This document shows positions 1 through 13,197 of a stretch of 64,000 nucleotides of DNA, in pieces; position 1 is the first letter of the stretch; every line of letters begins with the position of its first letter. The DNA is taken from NCBI GenBank assembly GCA_026119935.1, contig JALRMH010000009.1:434001-498000 (forward strand). Reading direction: 5' to 3'. The notes beneath the pieces were generated by a model. The model had not been told where the DNA came from. It was given only the letters and a program-made list of their open reading frames with translations, and made no database searches. This stretch comes from Endothia cerciana (taxonomy: Eukaryota > Ascomycota > Sordariomycetes > Diaporthales > Cryphonectriaceae). A program made the position numbers and the translations under genes.

Positions 1-808
1 CGGACGAGTAGAAGAGGAAGAACCAGTTGCGGCCGTAGACGGAGCTGAGGAAGTAGTTCTGGATGACCACCGCCAGGAGGTACCAGGCGATGGTCTTGCG
101 CTTGAGGAGGGTCTTCCACAGCTGCGGGACGGGGCCCGGGGTCTCGCGGTAGAAGTCCGGGAGGCCGAGGTAGAGGACCGCCCCGACAGCCCAGAGGAGG
201 GCGGCGATGGGGAGGCAGACGGTGAGGAGCAGGGGGCTGTTGGCGATGAACTGGGACCCGCCGTTGGCCGCCGCCTCGGACACGGTGGCGCCCCAGGCCC
301 AGAGCCCGAGGGTGTAGGCCTGGCTGGCGCCCTGGATGATGGCCAGGCGCATGATCCAGGACGAGATGGTCGACCCGCCGTCGGTGCCGAAGTTGAAGGC
401 GAAGGTGATGCCGCCGGACGACGAGGCGAAGGCGTAGAAGCCCGTGGCGACATTCTGCACCCACCCCTGCACCGTGCCGTCGCTGGCCAGCGGCGAGAAG
501 CCGAGGATGACGAATGCCGCGCCGTAGAATACGAAGGGGATCGAGAGCGGGTACACCAGGGGGACGGTGCGGGAGAGGACGTACCACAGGATGGTGGAGA
601 AGAGGTAGATGCTGGCGACGGCGTAGAGCTTCGAGGCGGGCTCGCCGACGGACCCGGTGAGGAGGGTGATCTGGTAGGAGTTGGAGGCGATGACCTGGGA
701 GGTGGCGAGGAGGATGGCGTAGATGGGCCACTCGCCGAGCTGGTACTGTAGGTACTTCTTGAGGCCCGTGGGCGGGACGTAGTCCTCGGGGATCTCGAAG
801 GCCTCGTA

Positions 809-840
<32 letters not shown>

Positions 841-3800
841 TGATGGCGCTGTCCCTGGGCGAGTTGTCCGGGGACGGCACCTCGAGCGACAGCTGCGACG
901 GCGACGAGGCATGGCGCAGCTGCGACGTGCGGTCCCCCTTGCCGAGGGACAGCCCCAGCGTGGACCTCGGCGGGGACCGGGACCTGTCATACCGGCCTGC
1001 GGATCGTGCCCTCGAGCGGTCCCTGGCAGCTGGGGACGAGGAGCGGCCGCGGCCGCGGCCGAGCCTGACGTCGCGGTACTCGTTGAACCACTCCCTCTCC
1101 GACTGGATCAGGTAGTCCTCGATGCACAGCTCGGATATCGAGTTTTGGGCGTCGAGGGCGCCCAGCTTCCGCTCAAAGGCGGAGTAGAAGCCGCCGTCCT
1201 TGTCCGTGAAGAAAGGGTCGACCTGCTGGAGCTTGTAGTCGTGGCGCTCGCCCACGACCTCCTCCAGGCTGAGCACGGACGCCCGGGCGGCATTGTTCTG
1301 CATGGCAAAGGGCGCAGGTATGGGGAGGGTCGCCATGGTCGCCATGCTCTGGTAGGACTCCACCCTCTGGTGTCCAAAGGGGCGGGAGAACGACTGCAGG
1401 GAGTGCGAGTCCGAGAGCCTCCACTCATTACCCGGCATGCGGGGCGACGACGGCGTGGAGGACCCGGGGGATAGCACCTCGTAAGCCGGCGAGCCGGGCC
1501 GTGAGGGCGCGGGCGAGTTGATGGCAGAGCTCATGCGGGAGGGGTCACGCAGCGTGGACGAGTCGCCCAGGTCCGTCACCGAGAGCATCCACGCGGGCCG
1601 CTGGTCCCGCAGCTGGATGTCGGCGCCCAGGTTCTCCCTGCTCGGGCTCAGCAGGTTCTTGGTGCTGGACATGAAACCCTTCCTGGCCTTGTTGGCGTTC
1701 TTGTTGTGGATCTTGATCACCGCGTTCTGGAGCGTCTCGAGCTTGTCGAGCCACTGGGCCACGGGGAACCGCTGCTTTGCCGAGTATGCTCGCATCTGGG
1801 CCCGCGTCTCTGTGTCGGTCTTGAGGGCTGCCACGATAGCGTTCCTGAACTGCTGCAGGAGATGGGATGCCTGGGATTGTCGTCAGCATTTGTTCATATC
1901 ACGTTCCTCGAGGGCGTAATGGGTCGACGTCACCTTGGTGCTCTCCACGGTGAACCACCAGCCAGGCATCTGGCCGAGACCTCCCACGCGCGCGCCGACG
2001 CCCAGGGCGCCCTTGCGGCCGAACTCGACCGCCACCAGGCCAAAGGGCTCATCTCGAGACGGGATCAGGGCGAACTCCGCACCACTGAATATGTAAGGCG
2101 GGAGCGCGGTGAACTCGGGCTTGCTGAAGACACGCCCGGGGTGTTTCTCCATCAGCTTCGACAGCTTCAGGGCGGCAAACCGGCCGTAGAGATCGATGAC
2201 GGGCCCGATACACTGGTGGCCTGGTCAGTCTCTTGCGCTGTATTGCCTGGCCTTGTCCAGATGGGTGATTACTCACGATGACCTGGGTCTGGGGGTATTG
2301 CTCCAGAACCCATGGGAAGATGTCCGCGATCAGGTCGACCTGCGCTTTGTGTCAGCTCTGACAATGCACAATGCCCTCCCCTCCATCAGCGGATTTTTCA
2401 CCTACACCCTTCTGCAGGCTCCACCGGCCGACGAACACGAACAGCTCGGCCTTGGGGTTCTGCTCGAGGCCAGCCCACTCCTGGGCCTGGCGCTTGAGCT
2501 CGACCCTGTGTGCCTCGAACTCCTGGTCGATGGTGGGCTTCTCGCTGGCCAACGCGTCCGCACTCCATTCGCCGGTGTCCTAGAATCGTCCGAGTTAGCT
2601 CTGTGCCGTGCGTTTAAGAGTCTGGGGGACACGTCGCGCAGGCTCACCGTCGGATCGGGGTTGGGCAGCTGTCCGACCTTGGACAGTCCCCAGAAGATGG
2701 GATACCGCGCAAAGGACCGGTCGCCGTACTTCTTCGAGACACCGACTGCTCCGAAGCCCTGCTGGTGAATGCGCAGATAGCTGGCGCCGGCGTGGAGAAG
2801 GTTGAAGACTAGATCACAGTCAGAATCACGCAGAATTGTACCCGGGGACTGGGAAGAAAGGGAAGAGGGTGGAGAGAGTGGTTCTGCTCTCACCTGATCC
2901 GAACTGGATATAGTCCTTGACGACCTGCTCCGGCAGGTTGAACACCTCACACACCTCCTTGCACTCCTCAGGCGTCCTCATGGGCCACATGCCCTGGAAC
3001 TCGGCGTTGTGAAGCGATAGGGCCACGGGGATGGTCCTGGGGAGGAGGTACAGCGGGGCGCAGGCACCGTGGTAGTCATTAATGTGGTACAGGTCGACGG
3101 GGAACCGGTTGATCGTTTCCGCAATGCATTGATTCCTGCCCGGGCTGTCAGCGTCCTACTTACCTCAAACTCGAACGCGTCGCATATGTGCCGAGGGGCC
3201 CCGGGTGGGATTAGGGGGGGGGGGGGGGCGGAGGCGGGTGCCGGAGTACTCACCAGGCCGAGTAGTAGACCGCGCTCTCCAAGTCGTCCATCCTGGGCGG
3301 GTACGGCTCCGCCTTGGTCTGCTTCCTGAACACGGGCGCGTCGAGCAGTACGAACGTGATGTTCTCCAGCCTGTGGTACTGGACCTGGACCTCGTAGAGC
3401 TGGCCCATGATCCGGACGAACATGGGCTCCGCGGGGCTGTCGACGGGGTACTCGATGCCGCCGACGCAGGGGACGACCCAGACGAGGTCCTGGTGCTTGA
3501 GCGCCGTGCCCATCAGCTGCGCCATGACGCCCAGCCCGCCGATCTTGATCTTGATGTTCCAGTCGTCGATGTTGTACTCCATAGTCGCGATGAGCACCCT
3601 CCGGCGCCTGTTGCCCCCACCCTCCGCGCCGGGGACGACGAGCACCCTCGACGAGGGGTCGGCGTGCTTCTCGCTGAGGAGCGACCGCTTCACCCTGCGC
3701 GCGAGCAGGGCCACGGTGGAGCCCTGGGCCACGCCGACCTCGTTGAACTTGATCTTGTAGAAGGAGCGCTTGAAGGCCTGCACGACGGCAAGGGCGGATA

Positions 3801-6071
3801 TGACGGGGACGATCCACAGGAGGACGTACAGGACCAGCTGGAGCCACATGTTGCCCACGGGGACGATGCCGTACTTGAGGGTCGAGTCCTGGATGACGAG
3901 CCGGTAGGCCAGGTGGGGCCGCGGCGGGTGCGAGGTGATGTTGATGTCGGTCTCGGTCAGGGAGGAGGGGGGCATCCGGTCGAGCACGCCGTCGTAGTCG
4001 ACGTCGCCGAGGATGAAGCTCTGGTCGGGCTGCTCGTCCGGGTTCATGCCCCACACGCTCACCTGGAAGTACGCGGGCCACTCGTCCATGTAGTGCCACT
4101 CCCACAGGGACTCCTCGGTGTGCCTGATCTCGCTGTCGAGGCCGGCGTCGTACCCGTACTGGTTGAAGGGCCCCGACGCCCACAGGTGCGGGAAGCGCCT
4201 CTGCGGGCCGTCGTAGTCCAGGTCCGCGTGCACCACGTAGCTGCTGCTGCCCAGGAGCTGGCTCCAGTACTGCACGGTGACGTGCGTGCCCTCCCACGCC
4301 TGGTCCGCGGTGCCGCTCCACGCCAGCTCGGAGATGGTCGTCTCGGGCTCGTACCGCTTCCACCCGCTGTACGTGGAGCCCCAGCTGGTCGTGTACCGGA
4401 ACCAGCTGGCGCCCGGCGCGCTGTGGGTGAGGGTGAGGTTGCCGCCCGCGGTCCGGTTGAGGAGCGTGCTGGAGTAGTTGGCGGTCGTGGCGAAGACGAC
4501 GGGGTTGTCCAGGCCCCCGACCCGCAGCAGGAAGCGGTCCACCGCGTTGGTGAATGAGCCGCCGTCCGCGGTGGTCGCGTTGTTGACGGCCAGCTGGTGG
4601 ATGCCGGGGGCGAGGCCGGTGACGTTGGCGGACCAGCCCCAGGCCGAGGCGATGACGCCCGGGTAGCCGGGCTGCGTGTCCGTCGCGGCCCCGCACGCCA
4701 CGGTGGCGTTGTCGATGCTGGGCGTGAGGCCCGACTGGGTGGTGGAGGTGAAGCTGATGGCCCGCGTCAGGGCGTCGCACTCCATGTCCGTGTTGAAGTG
4801 GAGCTCGACCGCCACGGTGGTGCTCGCCTCCGTGGACAGGATGCGCGTGTCGTGGCCGGGCTCGAACCTGGTGATCATGGGCGGCGGCGGCACCCAGTCG
4901 CCGACCGGGACGTACGCGCGGAACTCGAACCGGTCCAGGCTGATGCTGTCGTAGCAGCCGTTGTACTCGGCTGAGCCGTTGATGCCGAGCTTCTCGCTCG
5001 ACGCCGTCAGGTCCAGCTCGTCGTGGGGAAAGAACAGGTTCCTGACCGTGGTGCCGGCGTCGAACGGGGAGATGAGGGCCGAGCCGTTGTTGCTGCAGTC
5101 GAAGGTGTACGTGTGCGACTCGTTGCGGTTGTGGTACAGCAGCCAGATCGGCGTCGCGTCGTCCCCGAGGTCCTGGATCCCGAGGAACTGGTTGCGCATG
5201 GTCGACCAGAGGCCGGTCTCCGTGCCCACGCCGGAGGAGCCGGGGAGGTAGATCTCCTCGGTGGACTTGGACAGCTCCCGCAGGTAGAAGCCGTCGTTGA
5301 GGACGGGGTAGGCCTCGCGGAGGTGGTACATGTGCTTGATGACGTTGCGGATCGGGTGGCTGGGGTCGCGGTGGTCATAAGACACGGTGTCATCGTCGCA
5401 GCCGTAGAGAGAGGCGTTCAGGGGCATGTCGAAGTACAGGGTCGCGGGCAGGAGGGAGTAGCACCCATGAGCCTGCCAGGCGGGGCCCGAGGCAATAGGC
5501 TGCCGGCCGAACATGTAATTCGACGCCGTGTTGTCCAGGACGTAGTAGGCCTGCTCCTCTCCCCACAGGAGGAGGGGGATTCCTGGCATGTGCAGGGTGG
5601 TGATGAACTGTCCTGGGGGGTCAGCAGGGTCGCGCGCCTCGTTATAGCGGAGGGGCTTGTTCTCACCAAGGCCAGGAGGTTCCGTTCTATACCGTACGTT
5701 ATGGCAGGCCACCGGAACACATCCTGATTCGACGCGCCGTACATGTGTCGGGGGTCAAAGTCGCCCGTCTCGGCGTTCAGCATGTCGTTGGTCAGCATGA
5801 TGGTGTTCCAGGCCTCCACAAAGTCGATGTCCAGGTCGTAGGCGGCCGTCATGTCACCATCCATGCCAAGGAAGCGAAGGAGGTTACGGTAGATGGAGTA
5901 GTGGAAAGCAGCGCCGTCCAGGGCGTTCTGTCCCTCGTCCCGGATGAAGATGTCCCTGCCCGAAGCAGTGCCGTTCGTCATGTTGGCGGCCGTTTCGATA
6001 CTGTCGAGGTACTGCTCCGGCTGACGGCCACGGCCTACCAGAGAGAATCAGTTATCATATACACACACGCA

Positions 6072-6121
<50 letters not shown>

Positions 6122-7436
6122 ACGCCGAGCTGGGTCTACGCAGACATACCAACATAGATGGCGCCAAAGGTGTTGCCTCCGGTGATCTCGCCGGGGATGA
6201 AGAAGTTGGTCTTGTTCACCTCCCGAGCACAGTCGCGCATCTTGGACGAGAACTCGCCCTCGGCGTCCACCGTGACCTGCGTCGCCTTGTCGTAGCGGAA
6301 CCCGTCGATGTCCAACATCTGGATGGTGAGGCAGGAGAAGCGCTCGAGCCTCTCCCTCACGTCGGGGACCCACTCGCGCAGCCGGTCCTGCACGGACGCG
6401 AACTTGGTCAGCTGTCGCCTGTAGTCGGCGTAGACCCCGAAGGCCTCGGTGTCACCAAACTGTTTTAGAAGATAAGATCATGGTCAGCTGTTTGTTGTCC
6501 TGGGGGATGGGACACCGTGGTGGGGGGGGAGGGGGGGGTTGAACCCACCTGGTCAAAGTCGCCATCGTAGCAGCCTCCGAAGGTATCGTACACGGATTGC
6601 TGAACGTCAGAGCCGTTGTCCCAGAACAGGCGCGGGAAGTTTTCACACGTCGAGTTGAACGTGGTGCCAAAGTCGAAGTCATGGTAGCGTCTCCCGTTGG
6701 AGGCCTTCCACAGTGCTTCGTGCTCGTGCTCAGGGACGTACGGCGCGGACTCGTTCAGGTAACCCTTGAAGCCAACAAGGTCACCCATGGTGGCCACGGT
6801 ATTGTCGAGGATGATGTACCTGTAAACAGCGGTCAGCATCGCGGGATGCCTTCCCAGGCCGGACGGCCACCACCTATCTGCCCGAGGGGTACAACGGAGG
6901 CTGCCGACGATAAGCTGAGAGGAGGAGGGCACTCACATGCCACGCCTGTGGACCTCGTCGATGGCGGCTCTCCAGGCCGAGATATTGCCAAGGTGAAGGT
7001 CGAGAAGCGTGTGGTCCAGTGGTGAGTAGGCATCAGAACCCCAGGGCTGGTTGATGAACGGCGAGCCGGCTACGTACAGAGCCTTGATGCCGAAGCCCTG
7101 TATGTAGTCCAGGCTGTCGGCCAGGCCCTGGATGTCGCCGCCGAACCTCAGCTGCGTGCCCATCACCTCCTGCTCGAAGACCGTGTCGTTGGCATTGTCG
7201 TTCGTCGGGTCGCCGTTGACGAACCGGTCCAGGAAGAGGGTGTAGAACGGGAACCTCCAGTTGTCGGGCGAGGGGTGGAACGTGTGGTCTTCCCACCTCC
7301 CGGAGTACTCCAGTGGGTCTGTGGTGTTTTCATTCTGGTTCAGGTTGTAGTCGACGAACTCCGGATAGTACCTGAGGGCCCAGCACGGGACAGCCAGGCA
7401 GCTCAGGAGGAGGGCGAACCTCTGTGGGACGAACAT
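1..7436 (-). CDS. ags1: Cell-wall alpha-1,3-glucan synthase (3' end outside window)
   Basis: This large membrane enzyme makes cell-wall alpha-1,3-glucan. The start at 7436 opens with a signal peptide (MFVPQRFALLLSCLAVPCWA). I read eleven exons: 7436-6937, 6819-6549, 6459-6150, 6034-5667, 5607-3254, 3135-2894, 2808-2648, 2579-2406, 2339-2277, 2212-1934 and 1870 to the edge; frames agree across every junction. Domains in order are an extracellular GH13 amylase-like domain (DIDGFRYDK, PGEITGG, LLLWGEEQ), a first membrane helix near 3790-3850, a GT5 glycogen-synthase-like domain (KIGGLGVMAQLM at about 3520-3555, SRDEPFGLVAVEFG at about 2030), a Ser/Pro-rich linker with a glycine run, and the start of the multi-spanning C-terminus, which is cut by the window edge. 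This order is diagnostic of the Ags/Mok family. A pyrimidine-rich tract on the sense strand lies just upstream of the ATG. Confidence 0.97.
802..838 (-). repeat. (GGC)n run coding a polyglycine linker in ags1
   Basis: About twelve GCC triplets on the + strand read as a glycine run in the ags1 frame, between the Ser/Pro-rich cytosolic linker and the C-terminal membrane region. Confidence 0.9.
6059..6118. repeat. (CA)n microsatellite in ags1 intron 3
   Basis: About 60 bases of nearly pure CA dinucleotide lie within the intron spanning 6149-6035. Confidence 0.95.
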
Positions 7437-10400
7437 TCTGCTGGTCCCCGACGCTCCTCGATTACCTCATCAGATATTGGCTAGTTACGCGTACCCCTCT
7501 GGAGGGGGAAGGGAAAAAAGGAAAGGAAAAAAAAAGGAGATAGAGGGAGAGGGAGGGAGAGGGAGGGAGAGAGAGGGGGGGATGTAAGGAACAGGAAGAG
7601 GAGGACGGGATTCAGAATCCTGAGTAAGGAGAGATTCTGGGGAGGAGGAGATGGAGCGAGCGATGGAAGACACGAACGAGTGAGTGGCAACCGTGAGCGA
7701 CAGATAGAACCTCAGCCCTTACCAAACGGGGAGAGGTCATGAGCAGAAGGTCGGAGCGAGCAGACAATCGAGTTTTGTTGTCAGCCCATCGCCCCGAGGG
7801 CAGACATCTAAACTCGAAGCTTGCATGGATCAAGACGGATGCACCTCGAGGCCGTCGACCCACCCCTGGAGGGGGATACGAGGTCGCCGTCGCTGCATGA
7901 ATAGGCGGGCAGCGGGCGGGCTCGCCAGCCAGCCCGCCGTGCTGACCTATAGCACCTCAATCCAGAACTCTCGACGTGAGACTGCTTACAGCAGCGAATG
8001 AGAAGGAGGTGACCCAGGCGCCCCGACAGCGTGGGTCTCCCATGCTGTGGGACCATCGCTGTGGGCCCACCGGGGCGAAGCGGCTCAGGCAAAGAAGGGG
8101 GAGAGAGGCTGTGAGCCTCGCGCCCGTGTTCTGATGTCACTGTCGACATTCCTGCCGAATAGTACCACATTGGCCAGTCTCGCACCTCCAGGTACCTCTT
8201 CGGGGGGGGGGGGAGGGGGAGAACCTCCCACCGCGCACCGCCCGCCGCGAGGCTAGAGACGCAGCCGGGGAGGACAGGTTTTGAGTGCTAGCCTGAACGA
8301 TGTTGACGATGTGACGCCCGCTATCTCTGGCTCGTCTCGTGATCGTGTTGATGAGGGAGCCCTGAGGTTGTTCTGGGTGCCGAGGACAAGTGAAGCTTCG
8401 CCAGTCGTCGATGGCGGCCCGTGTGGCGATGGGGGATATTCCCGCCAGACGAGATGGTCGTAGGGAACGGGCCCCGGCCGCCCTGGGCGTTGCACTACTG
8501 TTTTCCTGGCACGATCGGTATCGGCTATCGAGCAGGTTACCATATACCGTCTCTACCTTGTGGTATAAGCCCACCTTCGAGAGGTGGAAAAACCCCCCCC
8601 CCCCCCAAAAAAAAAACAACAACAACAACCAAGATACCCTGCTGGGCCCATCGTATTGGAGGAACCGAGCGCATTGCGAGGTCAGGAACGCCTCGGGAAA
8701 CCTGTCTGGGATGGCCCTGGCGTGAGGGTGGGTGCCAAGGGCCAAGAGCCTCAACCTTATTCAGGAGGTCGTATCGGCGGGCGTGCTAGGTTGACTACCG
8801 CTGCGGCGGTACATAGTAAGTAAGTACTGTAACCCTGCAGCTCGGTCCAAATCTTGATAAGCAGGGGGGGGCCGACGCCCCCGCTGGTCATCTCGCGGTA
8901 TATGTTCCAACCCGAGTGGGAGGGCGTGAGGAATCACGAACGGTCCGCACGTATCAGTAGATGAGGTGGCTGCAGGACCTGGATGATCCTCTGTGGTCCT
9001 AGCGCGACGAAGGCTGGGCGTGAGAGCGGAATATCTGTGCCGCGATAGGACAGCAGCCGTCGTGGCCGTCGTCGTCAGCCGTCTCCGATGAACAGGCGGC
9101 CAGCAGCGTGACCCGGAGGTACGGCGTTACTCTGTGGACAGCTCCTGGGCGCGTGGGAGGGGACCGCCGCCCTACCGAGCATGATGGGGGCCGCAGATAC
9201 TGTGTGGGAGCTACAACGACGACAACGCGGTATGGCGCGAGACCCCGTCACGGCGAGCAGCTGGCAGGCCCAGGTGCTGTGGGCCCCTCCCGACGCGCGG
9301 TATCCACAGAATCAAGGCTCGGGATCGCTGGCCGGGATGCTGAAGCAAGCCAAGCTTCTTTTTGTCGGGCCCGTCGGTTGGAATACGACATCTCTCAGAC
9401 CCGGTATTATCAGCCGGGCCTGGGTGGCTGGTTACATGTGTAATTGCTTTTTTGGGGGTCCAGGGCTGTTGGTATTTTAAGCTCAGAGGGGGTGTGGCGG
9501 CCATACCGGCTGTGGGCCCAAAGAAGCAATTCGAATCAGTCATGGCCCAAAGTATGTTGTCGATCTCACCGCCGCCGTGGTCGAGACCGGGCTCCTGAGT
9601 CCAGCTACGTAGCGTGCCAGGGAGGGCAGCCAGCCTTCCGGAGCTACTACTACTACCACCACCACCACCACCACCACTACTACTACTACTACTACAGTAC
9701 TTATGGCACACGATTTAATGGCACACGGATGGGGCTCTGCTAAGATGTCTCGGCTGCGCCCGCGGGAACCTCGAGGGAACAATGGAACGGGTATGCCATG
9801 GTGCGGACCGTACAAAGACAGTCGGCGGGAAGACCACGACTGGGCTGATCTAGCGGCCATGGTAGTGAGGGCGAGGTGGCGATGGGGGGGGAGGGGGGGA
9901 ACTGAGATGTGGGAGGATCATCGTTGTCTGATGATGCGCAAAGACCTGAGCAGGGGAGAGACGTCGAGCACACACGAGAGTATAGTAAGTAAGTAGTAAG
10001 TAGTACGGTATAGTACATAGTACTGCGGTACTGAGATAGTACAACGTAGCATCGGGGCTTACGGTAGTAGTATGCAGTATGTACTATGTACTATGTAGTT
10101 CTGCAGGTATGCGTGGCGTAAGGGGGGGGCCAATCCTGGACCCTAACCCTTCACAGGGACACGACCTAAACTTGGTAATGGGCTTCAAAAATCTCTGAAA
10201 AGCCACTACTACTTGGCACCACTATTGCATAGTACCAAGGCCGCTATGATGTACTATGTCCACGCACGCCCTCCGCTCGGGGGGTTGTGAGGACCTAGGC
10301 ATGCACGTAAGAATTTGGCTCTGCCAGCTCAGTTGTTCTTCGCCCGAGGCGGCCTAGACCCCAACGCCAGAGCGTTACCTCGGCGCTATCGTGGAGATTG

Positions 10401-12001
10401 CGCTTCCCGCCCACCGTATCACGGTATCTGTCAGGGTTGTTCCCTTCGAGGTCTGCATACGCAAGCCCCCGTCCAGTCCGCTGGAGATGGTGGGTGGGTG
10501 GGTGGGTGGTCCGGTTCTGCATGGTGACACATGGTGGACGTTGCGAGCCAGGGCAGCCCAAGGAAGAGGCCTCTCTCTGCCTGAGGAGCACCCAAGGAGA
10601 CAAGATGGGCGCCCCAATACCCGCGATGGATGTTTTCTAATGGGTTTCGTGTTCTTGACTGTTTCAGGGCCGGCTGCATACGAACGAAAGCTACGGTGGT
10701 ATTTCCACGGAGCAGATACCGCAGACGTGGCTCCCACGTTGTTATCGCTGCAGCAGCGGTGCATGTTTCTCCTCCGGGAATTGCTGGGACCCTACGGTTC
10801 CCAACCTGGGACGGGATGGGACGACTGAGGAGGGCCCCCTTGTGGGACCCCCACCCGCCTCATCTGCCAGAGTTTCCTCCATTCCTCGCTCGCGGCCACG
10901 AACGTGCGATCTCAGATCCTGAAACATTCCCCCCCCCTGTGGTTCGCCGGGGAGGGGGGGGGGGGCACGACCCAACGGTTCCGCTCTCGAGCATTCCCGA
11001 GGACCGTCATTGTTGGTCATGGTAGCCCACCTTGGTGAAGTCACGATGAGGTAGGTTGCCCTCGGGGATGAGCCTCGGCGGAAGCATTGGTCGGCCGTGG
11101 GTGGGGGGGGGGGGGGGGGACGGCCACCTCGAGAGGAACACGCAACGGCCCGGAGACACTTACACCCTGGGGAGACGTCATACCACACCACGCACGCACG
11201 CACGCATGATGGTACCATAGTGCTGGTGGCTGGCTGTTTTTCTTCGCGCCCTCGTCAGTGGTTGTTTCGGAGCAATCCTCGCTGTGGCAGACATGGCCCG
11301 AGTGCCCGTCTACAACACCCGCCGCCGCAGAGGGTCCAGGGCTATTTCCTTGCCGCGGCGCCCCTAGAACTACCGAGCCCAGAGGCCTTGGGGGGGGGGG
11401 GGAGGGGAGAAAGACTGGGCTGGATTGAGAATGCGCCTGTGGCCTCATCACCACCAGTGCTCTCGGCGTGAGGCGGGAAGGCCCCACGAGTCTGCTGCTG
11501 GACGACGACCGCGATGGCCTTCACCGCGCCGTGCCAAGGACTGGGGGCAGATAGACACACAGCCCTCCGCACGCGAAGCCGCCGAGCTAAGCTTCGGCAC
11601 GTCATGCCCGAACTATTTGATACGAGGAAAAAGAAAGCAAATGTTCATATCGAGGGCTAGACCCTCCAGACCCCCGTCCAGGGTGGCCTGATGGCCAGCA
11701 GGCTCACAGGCACAGATCTCCCGAACGTCCCTTGCCGCCTCGTCCCGCGCCTGGGGCCTTCGCGGTCCCGAGCCCACCGTTGACCTCGGGTAACAGCATA
11801 CTCTAGACCTCTGCTGGGCGGGTCAAGATGATATACCCCATCCATGGGGATGTGCGCAGTTGACACGCCTCTGGCGGCTGGACGACGAGAAGACACATGT
11901 TGTGTAACATCTACCAGAGTCGGTCCCCTCAAGGCCCTCCCTTCTAACCAACCATCTCCCCAGCTCAAACCCAGGGCGAGCACGTCCCCCCGGGTCCTTC
12001 A
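7437..12001. other. Gene-free spacer upstream of ags1
   Basis: I find no convincing coding sequence. Positions 7500-7590 are a purine-rich tract (pyrimidine-rich on the ags1 sense strand), typical of fungal promoters. Other content includes a C-run followed by A/CAA repeats at about 8583-8627, TAC/CAC triplets at 9644-9695, an AGT/TAC-rich stretch at about 9975-10095, GGTG repeats at about 10487-10510, G-runs at about 10956, 11100 and 11391, and CACG repeats at about 11192-11208. The many open frames here are short, overlap on both strands and lack family motifs. Confidence 0.7.
9644..9695. repeat. TAC/CAC trinucleotide repeat
   Basis: An uninterrupted triplet array of TAC, then CAC, then TAC units lies in the ags1 upstream spacer. 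Confidence 0.9.
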
Positions 12002-12940
12002 TCAGTCGATCTCCCAGACGAGGGGATCGTCCCCCCTCTCCCCTCCTGTACCGGTTCGTCGCCCCCAGGAAGTCCTCACACCCCTTGAGCAGATACCCGT
12101 ACTTCCGCAGGAACCCCTCCGTGACCTCCCACCCCGCGGCCTCCCACGGGTTCGTCCACACGATCAACCTCGCGTCCAGGCAAGCATCCTCCTCCACCGC
12201 CTCGTCCTCCTGTGGCCCGACGTGCTGCTGCTGCTGCTGCTGCTGCTGCGGCCCCCTCCTCCCCTCCGCCGCCGGCGCCGCCGGCGCCTTGGTACCGCCG
12301 CACAGGCCCTTCAGCACGTCCGCGCACATCTGCTCCTCCACGAGCCTGCCCTCCCTCACGGCGGCGATGGCGTTGTCGCGCATCCGGGGCGACGGGAGGA
12401 TGTCGATCCAGAGCTCGTGCGGGGTGGTCCTCTGCAGCTCCGTCGGCCTGAGGGAGTCCGGGATGCTCCCGCTGTGGTGGGCGTGGTGGCCCGGGAACAG
12501 CGGGGGCTCCGGGTTGAGGATGTACGCGCAGGCCGGGTTGCGCAGGAGGCTGTACAGGGAGAGGATGTAGATGTTGGTCAGGCTGGCCCGGTAGACGTTG
12601 TACTCGATCAGCGGGATGAGGTGGTCCGCCGACAGCGGGAAGAGCGGCCTGGGGCGCGCGAGGTCCTGGAAGGCCGGGTCCGGGGGGAAGGGGAGGGGGA
12701 GGGGGAGGGGGACGGGGTGGGTTGCGAAGATGGGGTGCTCAGGGCGGCGGTGAGGGCCCAGTGCTGGTGGCGTCGCGACATGGACGGCGGCGCCGGGGCG
12801 GGATATGTCGTGCTGCACCACCACCAGGTCGGAACCCGGATGTGCGCCATCGTCCTGCCGGTGCCCGGCGGCCTTACGTCGCCCTGCAGGGAGGGGGGGG
12901 GTTGAACGAGGTCAGCATCTCGGTCTCTTCTTCTGCGTGT

Positions 12941-12971
<31 letters not shown>

Positions 12972-13197
12972 ACCCCAGGCCAAGCAGGCCGTAGAACAGA
13001 CGGGGAGGGGGGGTTCTTCACGAAGGGGGCGGTAACATACTGTGAGCTCTCACGTTGAGCCGCGTCTGCCTCTTCCTCCGCTCCGCCCTGTCCCTCAGCC
13101 CCGTCCAGTCGTCCCCGGGCCCCTTGGCGTGCTGCAGCGACTGCATCGGCGCCAGGGCCAACGATGGCCCGTCCCGTCCCCGATCCGCGTGTCCCAT
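12002..13197 (-). CDS. bZIP transcription factor with DUF3425 domain (frameshifted near the C-terminus)
   Basis: This is a nuclear regulator of the fungal bZIP/DUF3425 type. Exon 1 is 13197-13041 and exon 2 runs from 12883; the 157-base intron has GTATGT and CAG ends. Splicing restores a basic region, RLNVRAHRRRKA, preceded by the family signature DDWTGLRDRAERRKRQ. The DUF3425 part follows, with HLIPLIEYNVYRA and a C-terminal TNRYRRGEG. A polyQ run of about eight lies near 12229-12249. Frame is lost in the C-run at 12031-12036: with one C fewer, the protein would end GDDPLVWEID at a TGA at 12002-12004, as is usual for the family; as written it runs on out of frame to 11823. The predicted length is about 345 residues. 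It is divergent from the SDR gene at 13935. The target genes are unknown. Confidence 0.85.

Noticed and set aside
3205..4557. Long + strand open frame (450 codons) opposite ags1
   Set aside because: It is a shadow of the GC-rich ags1 exon 5; composition is low complexity (Val/Arg/Pro) and it has no family motif.
9211..9860. Open frames rich in Ser or Val at the TAC/CAC repeat
   Set aside because: They are created by the triplet repeat and overlap on both strands without any conserved domain.
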